Origin: Thalassobaculum sp. OXR-137
Lineage (GTDB): Bacteria; Pseudomonadota; Alphaproteobacteria; Thalassobaculales; Thalassobaculaceae
Length of the DNA: 64,000 bases
Reading direction: 5' to 3'
Assembly: GCF_034377285.1 (NCBI RefSeq)
Contig: NZ_CP139715.1
Span: 2,030,001-2,094,000, forward strand
Below, in pieces: positions 16,375-23,936 of this stretch. How positions within the stretch are numbered: position 1 is the stretch's first letter; every line of letters begins with the position of its first letter. The notes under the pieces were generated by a model, which was not told the origin of the DNA, ran no database searches, and worked only from the letters and a program-made list of their open reading frames with translations. A program made the translations under genes and the position numbers.

Positions 16375-17937
16375 ATGAACGGCCCTAAGATGAACGGCGC
16401 GGAATCGCTTGTCCGCACGCTGGTGGCATCCGGCGTGGAAGTCTGCTTCACCAACCCCGGCACCTCGGAGATGCACTTCGTCGCCGCCCTCGACCATGTG
16501 GAGGGCATGCGCTGCGTCCTCGGCCTGTTCGAAGGCGTGGTGACGGGCATGGCCGACGGCTACGGACGCATGGCGGACAAGCCCGCCTCCACGCTGCTGC
16601 ATCTGGGCCCGGGCCTCGGCAACGGCGTCGCCAACCTGCACAACGCCAAGAAGGCGTTCACCCCGATCGTCAACATCGTCGGTGAGCACGCCACCTATCA
16701 CATCGAATACGACGCGCCGCTGACCGCCGATATCGAGGGCATCGCCCGTCCGGTCTCCGGCTGGGTGAAGACCTCGCGCTCGGCCAAGGACGTCGCCGCC
16801 GACGGTGCCGCCGCCGTCGCCGCCTCCATGGGCCCTCCGGGTCAGATCGCCACGCTGATCCTGCCGGCGAACACCGCCTGGGACGAGTCCGACGGCCCGG
16901 CCGCACCGGTGGCGCCCGGCCCCCGCTCCGGCCCCGACGCGCAGGCGGTGAAGGCCGCCGCCGAGGCGCTGATGTCCGGCAAGGAGACGCTGATCCACAT
17001 GACCGGCGACGCCCTGCGCGCCGACCTGCTGGAGATCGCCGGCCGGATCCAGGCCAAGACCGGCTGCCGCCTGTCCTGCATGACCTCCAACGGCCGCTGG
17101 CAGCGCGGTGCCGGCCGGGTGTCGATCGAGCGCATCCAGTATCCGGTCGACATCGCCCTGAAGCAGCTCGAGAGCGTCAGCAACCTCGTCCTGCTCGGCG
17201 CCAAGGTGCCGGTCGCGTTCTTCGCCTATCCGGACAAGCCGAGCGTGCTGATCCCGGACGGCTGCAACGTGGTCGAGCTGGCCGACATCGCGGCCGACCA
17301 CAAGGCCGTGCTGACCGCCCTGTGCGACGAGCTCGACGCCTGGGGCTGCGAGCCGAAGATTCAGGCGGCCAAGAAGCCGGGCCTGATCTCCGGCGGCGCC
17401 ATCACCCCGGATTCGGTGGCCGCTGCGCTCGGCCACTACATGCCGGAGAACGCCATCATCGCCGACGAGAGCGTCACCTCCGGCCGCGGCTTCATGCCGT
17501 ATACCGAGGGCGCGCCGCCGCATGACTGGCTGGCCCTGACCGGCGGCTCTATCGGCATCGGCATGCCGTATGCGACCGGTGCGGCGATCGCCTGTCCGGA
17601 CCGCAAGGTGATCTGCACCGAGGGCGACGGCTCCGGCATGTACACCCTGCAGGCCCTGTGGACCCAGGCGCGCGAGGGCTGCGACGTGGTGAACGTGATC
17701 TTCGCCAACCGGTCCTACGCGATCCTGCGGCACGAGCTGACGAATGTCGGCGCGCTGAACCCGGGCCGCAAGGCGATCGACATGCTGACCCTCGACCGGC
17801 CGGCCCTGGACTGGGTGGCGCTGGCCAAGGGCATGGGCGTGAACGGCGTGCGGGTCGACGATGCCGACGGCTTCAACAAGGCGCTGGCCCGCGCCATCGC
17901 GGAGCCGGGACCGCACCTGATCGAAGCGGTGATGTGA
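16375..17937 (+). CDS. thiamine-diphosphate enzyme, acetolactate synthase large-subunit-like
   Basis: A 520-residue member of the acetolactate synthase/benzoylformate decarboxylase superfamily. The N-terminal Pyr domain contains the cofactor-activating glutamate in L-F-E-G-V-V-T-G-M-A-D-G-Y-G-R-M. The central domain follows, and the C-terminal PP domain has G-D-G-S-G-M-Y-T-L-Q-A-L-W-T and a downstream N-R-S-Y-A-I-L, the G-D-G-x(25)-N thiamine-diphosphate motif. It is shorter than classical IlvB (about 560-590) and no ilvH regulatory subunit is next to it. A role outside branched-chain synthesis, such as a 2-oxo-acid decarboxylase or ligase, is therefore quite possible. Confidence 0.83.
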   Translation: MNGPKMNGAESLVRTLVASGVEVCFTNPGTSEMHFVAALDHVEGMRCVLGLFEGVVTGMADGYGRMADKPASTLLHLGPGLGNGVANLHNAKKAFTPIVNIVGEHATYHIEYDAPLTADIEGIARPVSGWVKTSRSAKDVAADGAAAVAASMGPPGQIATLILPANTAWDESDGPAAPVAPGPRSGPDAQAVKAAAEALMSGKETLIHMTGDALRADLLEIAGRIQAKTGCRLSCMTSNGRWQRGAGRVSIERIQYPVDIALKQLESVSNLVLLGAKVPVAFFAYPDKPSVLIPDGCNVVELADIAADHKAVLTALCDELDAWGCEPKIQAAKKPGLISGGAITPDSVAAALGHYMPENAIIADESVTSGRGFMPYTEGAPPHDWLALTGGSIGIGMPYATGAAIACPDRKVICTEGDGSGMYTLQALWTQAREGCDVVNVIFANRSYAILRHELTNVGALNPGRKAIDMLTLDRPALDWVALAKGMGVNGVRVDDADGFNKALARAIAEPGPHLIEAVM

Positions 17938-17942
17938 CAGAG

Positions 17943-17966
17943 CGGGTCGGGCGGTGGCCCGACCCG
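17943..17966. repeat. short hairpin after the ThDP enzyme gene
   Basis: A 10-bp perfect stem (CGGGTCGGGC / GCCCGACCCG) with a 4-base loop lies five bases after the stop codon. No T-run follows; the stronger terminator is 30 bp further on. Confidence 0.6.
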
Positions 17967-17996
17967 TCGACACGGCCCGGATTGAGACCGGGGATG

Positions 17997-18033
17997 AGGG
18001 TGAGGTCCTGTCGGATCTCACCCTTTTTCGTTT
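17997..18033 (+). terminator. rho-independent terminator for the ThDP enzyme gene
   Basis: A 12-bp stem (17997-18008 with 18013-18024, one G-U pair) and a 4-base loop are followed by CTTTTTCGTTTT. This is the clearest plus-strand intrinsic terminator in the window. Confidence 0.85.
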
Positions 18034-18068
18034 TGGTGTTCGTGGTGGATCCCCTCGCCCCCTCTGAT

Positions 18069-18180
18069 CACTCCCCGGATTTATTCCGGGGCAACGCGTC
18101 CGCTGTCCCGATAGCGGTCGATCAAATCGGCGGCGTTAACGTCAGCTCAACCGATTGCCCCGGCACAAGGCCGGGGAGTG
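18069..18180. repeat. palindromic intergenic element with CCCCGG arms
   Basis: The arms 18069-18094 and 18155-18180 pair over 22 of 26 bases, each containing CACTCCCCGG and CCGGGGCAA. The whole can fold into a long branched hairpin. It sits between two convergent genes, like the other palindromic elements of this window. Confidence 0.75.
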
Positions 18181-18218
18181 CGGGAAAGGTCGTGGGCGTA
18201 AGAGAGAGAGATAATCCC

Positions 18219-19502
18219 TCACCCGGCCGGCCGGCTGAGATACTCCGCCGCGCATAGCGCGTGGAGCTTCATCACCGCGATCGCCTCGTCCAGGGTTACG
18301 TGCTCGCTGTCGCTGCCCATGGACAGGTTCGACGGGCCGCAGATCACCGTCGGAATGCCGCGCCAGCGCCAGTAGCGGCCGTCGGTGCCGCCGAGGCTGC
18401 AGACCGGCGGGGCGTCGTTGCCCGTCAGGGCCTTCAGGCTGTTCCGCAGGATGGTGGCCATCTCGCCATAGGGATCGGTGCTGCTGGCCGGGTAGCTGTG
18501 GTCCTCATTCACAGAGAGCGTGACCTGGAACTCGGCGGCCAGGGCCTCAAGCTCGCAGCGGATCGCGTCCCGGTCGACGCCGACGGGAAAGCGCATGTCC
18601 AGATGGGCGGTGCACTCGGTCGGGATCTGGGTCGCCTTCTGGCCGCCCTGGATGATCCCGGCATTCACCGTGATACGCCGGGCGTTGTCGGCGGCACCGT
18701 TGCCGAGGCTGCGATCCGCGGCGGCGATGCTCTCCGGCGAGGTCAGGATGGTGTCGATCTCCGGCGGCAGGTCGGCGAGCTTGCGGTGAAAGCGCCGGTA
18801 GATCTCATGGATCGCGCCGGTGACCTGCTGGATCGGGTTGGGCGCGCGGTGCGGGTAGCCGCCATGGCCGCCGATCGACGTCGCGGCCAGTGAGAATCGC
18901 AGCGTGCCCTTCTCCATGAAGCGCAGCGTGTCGAGCCCGGTCGGCTCGCCGTTCAGGCAGCAGTCGCCGGTCACCACGTCTTCGTGCGCGTCGAACAGGT
19001 ACTTGGTGCCGTAGCGGCCGCCCGACTGTTCGTCCGAGACGACCGTGAGGGTCAGCGCACCGTGGAGCCTGTCGCGATAGGGATGGAGCAGGCCGTAGGC
19101 CAGGATGGACGCCAGCGTGCCGGTCTTCATGTCCGAGGCACCGCGGGCGACGATCCGGTCGCCGTCGATTTCGGCCGCCCACAGTGTCTCGCCGCTGGCC
19201 GGGAACACGTCCATATGGCCGTTCAGGATCAGGTGCCGGCCGGCGGAGGCGGCGTCCCAGCGTCCGACGATGTTCGGCATGTCCTCGCGCGCCGCGAGCG
19301 TGCGGTGGGGGACGCCGAACCGGTCGAGGATACCGCGCACGAAATCGGCCGCCTCCCGCATGTCGCCCGGCGGGTTGACGCTGCGGATGCGCAGGAAGGC
19401 GCGCAGCAGGGCGATGAACTCGTCCCGCCGGGCGTCGATCTCCCGGGTGATTTCGGCCTTCATGGTGTCCGAAACGGTATCGGCGGCGGGTTGCGTCGGC
19501 AT
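18219..19502 (-). CDS. M20 family metallopeptidase (ArgE/DapE/carboxypeptidase G2 group)
   Basis: A predicted two-metal amidohydrolase of about 427 residues, cytoplasmic by its lack of a signal peptide. Family motifs include S-V-N-P-P-G-D after the N-terminal helix, N-G-H-M-D-V-F-P with a metal His and Asp, R-G-A-S-D-M-K-T-G with the bridging Asp, and V-S-D-E-Q-S-G-G with the general-base Glu. The middle holds the dimerisation domain (S-I-G-G-H-G-G-Y-P-H-R-A-P-N-P). The start is uncertain: ATG 19502 is used here, ATG 19463 (MKAEITREID) is equally plausible, and neither has a good ribosome-binding site. The substrate may be an N-acyl or peptide amide and is unknown. Confidence 0.9.
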   Translation of the reverse strand: MPTQPAADTVSDTMKAEITREIDARRDEFIALLRAFLRIRSVNPPGDMREAADFVRGILDRFGVPHRTLAAREDMPNIVGRWDAASAGRHLILNGHMDVFPASGETLWAAEIDGDRIVARGASDMKTGTLASILAYGLLHPYRDRLHGALTLTVVSDEQSGGRYGTKYLFDAHEDVVTGDCCLNGEPTGLDTLRFMEKGTLRFSLAATSIGGHGGYPHRAPNPIQQVTGAIHEIYRRFHRKLADLPPEIDTILTSPESIAAADRSLGNGAADNARRITVNAGIIQGGQKATQIPTECTAHLDMRFPVGVDRDAIRCELEALAAEFQVTLSVNEDHSYPASSTDPYGEMATILRNSLKALTGNDAPPVCSLGGTDGRYWRWRGIPTVICGPSNLSMGSDSEHVTLDEAIAVMKLHALCAAEYLSRPAG

Positions 19503-19654
19503 GGTGCGGTCCGGGGACGTGGCGGCGGGAGACCATCTAACGACGCCGCGCGACCGTCCGGCAAGGCACCCGATACGGACCATCCGCTCAAACTGGCGGA
19601 ACGCCGCCAACCGCGCTTATAGTCCTGGCCCCGGGGTTGAAGGATAATCGGTGA

Positions 19655-20791
19655 ATGCTGGACTCATCCAAACTCGTCGACAGCGACAAGCTCGCCGCCT
19701 CCTACCTGGCGAACGAGCTGAACTCCGGATCGACCCGGGTCTTCAACGTCGATCGGCTGCACCGTGCGATCATGACCGAGGGGGCGCCGCGGGACGAACA
19801 GCTGTTCCGCCATCCCGAGCTGCACCGGATCATCTTCATCAAGCAGGCGCTGATCGATCCGGACTATCAGAAGGACCGGCACAACCGGATCGGCACCAAG
19901 CTCTACTTCGCGTTCAACGAGGACAACGCCTTCGAGGGCGGCAAGTCGATCTTCGCCGGCGATCCGCAGTTCGACGAGGCGATGGCGTTCCAGCTCGGCT
20001 TCGACCGCAGCCGCAAGATGGCCGACTACATCCGCGACCGGGACATCATCCAGATCCTGGACAGCCTGCCCTCCCTTGACCCGTTCCTGATGCGCGACCG
20101 GCTGGAGGCGGAGGGGATGAGCGTCCATCCCGGGTATTTCGAGATCGAGGAGGAGGAGTGGCGGCAGATCCGCGAGCACGTCATGCGCCGCTTCCGCCCG
20201 ATCGTCGAATTCGCCTTCGGCGGCGCCGACGCCACCAAGACCCAGGCGCGGCTGCGGTCGCTGGTGCAGAAGATCTGGGAAGCCAAGGACATGGAGGGGC
20301 TGAAGCCGATCCTCGATGCCATGGAACTCTCCACCCAGGAAGCGCCCAAGGCGCTGCATGCCTGGAAGGGCGTCATCTACTACGACTACCGCATGTCGAA
20401 GCTCGAGGGCCGGGTCCGCGATCTGGCGACCTGGCTGACCCAGTCGGCCACGCCGACCGACATGGTCCCCTCGGGCAACCGCAAGATCCTCGAGGAGATC
20501 CGCGACGGTGTGCGTCACAAGGTGCGCGACCGCTGGCAGCGCGCCCGCAGCCGGCTGCTGGAATACAACGACGCCTATACCGCCCTGTTCGTCGAAAAGC
20601 GCAGCCCCGGCCCGTTCATCGCCTTCCTGGGCCACGCGTCCGACATCTTCAACGAGCTGGGCGACGAGCTGTCCCGCCTCGATCACGCCTCGGAGGTGCG
20701 GCGGATCATCACCGACCGGCATTTCGGCGGCCGGCTGAAATACGACCCGCTGCACGACCTGCTGTCGCTGATCTACCGGATTTTGGATTAG
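19655..20791 (+). CDS. conserved-looking hypothetical protein, 378 aa
   Basis: I do not recognise the family. The product is soluble, charged and mostly helical, without signal peptide, membrane segment or clear catalytic motif. Notable stretches are H-P-E-L-H-R-I-I-F-I-K-Q-A-L-I-D-P, an aromatic-acidic part (Y-F-E-I-E-E-E-E-W), A-W-K-G-V-I-Y-Y-D-Y, and the tail Y-D-P-L-H-D-L-L-S-L-I-Y-R-I-L-D. Codon use is the same as its neighbours and the length of open frame leaves little doubt it is a gene. The ATG at 19655 has AAGGA upstream. It stands alone, divergent from the M20 gene, with a palindromic element downstream. Confidence 0.8.
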   Translation: MLDSSKLVDSDKLAASYLANELNSGSTRVFNVDRLHRAIMTEGAPRDEQLFRHPELHRIIFIKQALIDPDYQKDRHNRIGTKLYFAFNEDNAFEGGKSIFAGDPQFDEAMAFQLGFDRSRKMADYIRDRDIIQILDSLPSLDPFLMRDRLEAEGMSVHPGYFEIEEEEWRQIREHVMRRFRPIVEFAFGGADATKTQARLRSLVQKIWEAKDMEGLKPILDAMELSTQEAPKALHAWKGVIYYDYRMSKLEGRVRDLATWLTQSATPTDMVPSGNRKILEEIRDGVRHKVRDRWQRARSRLLEYNDAYTALFVEKRSPGPFIAFLGHASDIFNELGDELSRLDHASEVRRIITDRHFGGRLKYDPLHDLLSLIYRILD

Positions 20792-20834
20792 TCGCGTCTC
20801 TTCGAACTCCAACAAATCCGACTTCCAACTCCAT

Positions 20835-20941
20835 CCGACTTCCTGGACGCGCCGGCGCTGAGCCGGGGCGATCCAGGACCGTGCCGCTCCCGGGTCCGTG
20901 CCACGATCCTGGATCGACCTGGCGGTCGTCCAGGAAGTCGG
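20835..20941. repeat. nested palindromic intergenic element
   Basis: The outer arms CCGACTTCCTGGACG (20835-20849) and CGTCCAGGAAGTCGG (20927-20941) pair perfectly. Inner arms GATCCAGGA (20870-20878) and TCCTGGATC (20907-20915) pair too. It shares the TCCTGGA/GATCCAGGA core with the element at 13402-13477. Confidence 0.85.
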
Positions 20942-21068
20942 GTTTGTTTGGGAAAGGAACGGGCGCTCATGATCCCCGGGAACGGATCTCGCGCATTGCA
21001 GGCGCTTTCGCTGTTGAGAGGTCACCCCCATATGGGCCGCTACGAGAAACGCGGCTAGGGAGACCCCA

Positions 21069-22439
21069 ATGGCGCCCGCGACGTCGGTGCTGTCGATGAT
21101 CGGCAACACCCCGATGCTGGAACTCACCCACCTGGACACCGGCCCCTGCCGGCTGTTCGTCAAGCTGGAGAACCAGAATCCAGCAGGGTCCATCAAGGAC
21201 CGGATCGGCCTGTCCATCGTCGAAGCCGCCGAGCGCGACGGCTCCCTGAAGCCGGGCGGCACCATCGTCGAGGCGACGGCGGGCAATACCGGCCTCGGCC
21301 TCGCCCTGGTCGCGGCGCAGAAGGGCTACCGGCTGATCCTGGTCATCCCCGACAAGATGAGCGCCGACAAGATCCGCCACCTGCGCGCGCTCGGCGCCGA
21401 GGTGCGGCTGACCCGCTCCGACGTACCGAAGGGCCATCCGGAATACTACCAGGACATGGCCGAGCGGATCGTGAAGGAGACGCCCGGCGCGTTCTGGGCG
21501 AGCCAGTTCGACAACCCGGCCAACCCGGCGGCCCACGAGACCACCACAGGCCCGGAAATCTGGGCGCAGCTCGACGGCAAGGTGGACGCGCTGGTCGCCG
21601 GGGTCGGCTCCGGCGGCACGATCTCCGGCACCGGCCGGTTCCTGAAGTCGAAGAACCCGGCCCTGACGGTCGTGGTCGCCGACCCCGAAGGCTCGGTCGT
21701 CGCCCCGGCGGTGGAGACCGGCGAGGTGAACTACGCCGGCGGGTCCTGGCTGGTGGAGGGTATCGGCGAGGACTTCATCCCGCCGAACCTGGACCTGTCG
21801 GTGATCGACGACGGCGTGGTGGTGAGCGACGCCGAGGCCTTCGCCGCGGTGAACGACCTGCTGCGCAGCGAGGGCATCCTGGGCGGCAGCTCGACCGGCA
21901 CCCTGCTGGCCGGTGCGCTGAAATGGTGCCGCGCCCAGACCGAGCCGAAGAACGTGGTCACCTTCGTCTGCGACACCGGCAACAAATATCTGTCCAAGGC
22001 CTTCGACCAGGCCTGGCTGGTCGAGCAGGGGCTGGTGAAGCGCCAGGCCGCCGGGGACCTGCGCGACCTGATCATGTACCGGGCGGATCAGGGCCGGGTG
22101 GTCTCCGTCGGGCCGCAGGACACGGTGAACACCGCCTATAACCGCATGCGGGCCAACGAGGTCAGTCAGGTCCCGGTGATGCAGGACGGCCGCGCCGTCG
22201 GCATCCTGGACGAGGAGGACATCCTGCTCGCCGTCTTCGACAAGCCGGAGGTGTTCCGGGAACCGGTCTCCAAGCACATGACCGGTCAGCTCGACGTCAT
22301 CGCCGTCAACCGGCCGGTGGACGATGTGCTCGACCTGTTCCGCCGCAACGAGGTCGCGATGGTGATGGACGGGGACACCTTCCTCGGCATGATCACCAAG
22401 GTCGACCTGATCAATCACATTCGCCGATCCGTCGGCTGA
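21069..22439 (+). CDS. cbs: cystathionine beta-synthase with C-terminal CBS domain pair
   Basis: A PLP enzyme that condenses serine (or acetylserine) with homocysteine to cystathionine. The catalytic domain fills about residues 1-330: the PLP lysine is Lys43 in G-S-I-K-D-R-I-G, the phosphate-binding loop is T-A-G-N-T-G-L-G, and G-S-G-G-T-I-S-G-T follows. Residues about 335-456 are two CBS repeats, so the length (456) fits full bacterial CBS rather than cysteine synthase (about 310). The cystathionine gamma-lyase-like gene starts 16 bp downstream, giving a reverse transsulfuration operon that makes cysteine from homocysteine. Confidence 0.93.
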   Translation: MAPATSVLSMIGNTPMLELTHLDTGPCRLFVKLENQNPAGSIKDRIGLSIVEAAERDGSLKPGGTIVEATAGNTGLGLALVAAQKGYRLILVIPDKMSADKIRHLRALGAEVRLTRSDVPKGHPEYYQDMAERIVKETPGAFWASQFDNPANPAAHETTTGPEIWAQLDGKVDALVAGVGSGGTISGTGRFLKSKNPALTVVVADPEGSVVAPAVETGEVNYAGGSWLVEGIGEDFIPPNLDLSVIDDGVVVSDAEAFAAVNDLLRSEGILGGSSTGTLLAGALKWCRAQTEPKNVVTFVCDTGNKYLSKAFDQAWLVEQGLVKRQAAGDLRDLIMYRADQGRVVSVGPQDTVNTAYNRMRANEVSQVPVMQDGRAVGILDEEDILLAVFDKPEVFREPVSKHMTGQLDVIAVNRPVDDVLDLFRRNEVAMVMDGDTFLGMITKVDLINHIRRSVG

Positions 22440-22454
22440 CGAACGGAGCTTTCC

Positions 22455-23648
22455 ATGACCGATCCCAAGACAGCCGGCGGCAACAGGACGGGCCGCAACC
22501 GCCCGGGTTTCGCCACCCGCGCCATCCATGCGGGGCAGAGCCCGGACCCGACGACCGGCGCGATCATGACCCCGATCTACGCGACCTCCACTTATGTGCA
22601 GGAGAGTCCCGGCGTCCATAAGGGCTTCGAGTATTCGCGCAGCCAGAATCCGACCCGCTTCGCCCTGGAGGCCTGCATCGCCGATCTGGAGAACGGCGAG
22701 AAGGGCTTCGCCTTCGCCTCGGGCCTGGCGACCATCGGCACGCTGCTGGAGCTGCTGAACAGCGGCGACCATGTGATCGCCATGGACGACCTGTACGGCG
22801 GGAGCTACCGGCTGTTCGAGAACGTACGCCGGCGTTCGGCCGGGCTGGAGTTCAGTTTCGTCGACCTCTCCGATCTGTCGGCGCTGGAGGCGGCGGTCAC
22901 CGAGAACACCAAGATGATCTGGGTGGAGACCCCGACCAACCCGCTGCTGAAGCTGGTCGACCTCGCCGCCATCGCGGCGTTCGCCAAGAAGCACGACCTG
23001 ATCACGGTCTGCGACAACACCTTCAGCTCGCCCTATGTGCAGCGGCCGCTGGATCTCGGCATCGACATCGTCATGCACTCCACCACCAAATACCTGAACG
23101 GCCATTCCGACGTGGTCGGCGGCGTTGCCGTGGTGGCCGAGGGTCGCGAGAACCTGCGCGACAAGCTCGGTTTCCTGCAGAACGCGGTGGGATCGGTGGC
23201 GAGCCCGTTCGACAGCTTCCTGGTGCTGCGCGCGCTGAAGACCCTGCCGGTCCGCATGGAGCGGCACTGCGACAATGCCGAGCGGATCGCCGCATTTCTT
23301 GAGGCCCATCCCAAGGTCGAGAAGGTCTACTACCCCGGCCTTGCCAGCCATCCGCAGCACGAGCTCGCCAAGCGCCAGATGACCCGGTTCGGTGGCATGG
23401 TGACGGCGGTGCTGAAGGGCGGGCTGGACGACGCCCGCACCTTCCTGGAGCGCTGCGAGCTGTTCGCGCTGGCGGAGAGCCTCGGCGGGGTGGAGAGCCT
23501 GATCGAGCATCCGGCGATCATGACCCATGCGAGCGTGCCCAAGGAGATCCGCGAGGCGCTCGGGATCTCGGACGGTTTGGTCCGGCTGTCAGTCGGTATC
23601 GAGGAATGCGACGACCTGATCGCGGAACTGGAGCGGGCGCTGGGGTAA
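22455..23648 (+). CDS. cystathionine gamma-lyase / gamma-synthase family enzyme
   Basis: A 397-residue PLP enzyme of the Cys/Met metabolism family. The PLP lysine is Lys212 in H-S-T-T-K-Y-L-N-G-H-S-D, and Y-S-R-x-x-N-P-T-R near residue 60 binds the cofactor phosphate from the neighbouring subunit. D-N-T-F-S-S-P and the C-terminal S-L-G-G-V-E-S-L-I-E-H-P motif are also present. Its position after cbs makes cystathionine gamma-lyase (cysteine, 2-oxobutyrate and ammonia) the best guess, but sequence alone does not exclude gamma-synthase or homocysteine-type activity. Confidence 0.9.
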   Translation: MTDPKTAGGNRTGRNRPGFATRAIHAGQSPDPTTGAIMTPIYATSTYVQESPGVHKGFEYSRSQNPTRFALEACIADLENGEKGFAFASGLATIGTLLELLNSGDHVIAMDDLYGGSYRLFENVRRRSAGLEFSFVDLSDLSALEAAVTENTKMIWVETPTNPLLKLVDLAAIAAFAKKHDLITVCDNTFSSPYVQRPLDLGIDIVMHSTTKYLNGHSDVVGGVAVVAEGRENLRDKLGFLQNAVGSVASPFDSFLVLRALKTLPVRMERHCDNAERIAAFLEAHPKVEKVYYPGLASHPQHELAKRQMTRFGGMVTAVLKGGLDDARTFLERCELFALAESLGGVESLIEHPAIMTHASVPKEIREALGISDGLVRLSVGIEECDDLIAELERALG

Positions 23649-23748
23649 CGGTGGGTGTGCAACGCACCCGGCCCGTAGACACACCCCCTGGATCAAGTCG
23701 AGGGGCTGCTCAGGGGGGCGTCTCAGTTGCCAGTCATATCGCTCTGCT

Positions 23749-23863
23749 CGTCATCCCGGACGCTCCCCGGACCTGATCCGGGGGCGGGCCGGGACCCGGG
23801 GTCTCTGCTCCGTCTGGGTCCCGGCCGACCTCCGGGTCGAACCCGGAGCTCGCCGGGATGACG
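23749..23863. repeat. palindromic intergenic element with CGTCATCCCGG ends
   Basis: The ends CGTCATCCCGG (23749-23759) and CCGGGATGACG (23853-23863) are complementary. Inner GC-rich arms (CGGGCCGGGACCC and GGGTCCCGGCC) pair as well. It lies between the convergent gamma-lyase and chemoreceptor genes. Confidence 0.85.
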
Positions 23864-23885
23864 GATAAGGGGGTGTCATCATAGA

Positions 23886-23911
23886 AAAGGGCGGGATTTC
23901 TCCCGCCCTTT
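23886..23911 (-). terminator. rho-independent terminator for the chemoreceptor gene
   Basis: An 11-bp perfect stem AAAGGGCGGGA / TCCCGCCCTTT with a 4-base loop lies about 25 bp after the stop codon. On the minus strand it runs into TTTTCT. It may also work weakly on the plus strand for the gamma-lyase operon. Confidence 0.85.
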
Positions 23912-23936
23912 CGCGTGTCGGATATGACGCTTCGGG

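Noticed and set aside
20942-21068. Leader of the cbs gene as a sulfur-metabolism riboswitch (SAM or SAH type)
   Set aside because: Short GC helices can be drawn, but I could not match the conserved core of any known class.
20967-23528. Very long open frame antisense to the cbs and gamma-lyase genes
   Set aside because: High GC removes stop codons from the complementary frames. The translation is His/Gly/Arg-rich without motifs, whereas the plus-strand frames encode recognisable enzymes with active-site residues.
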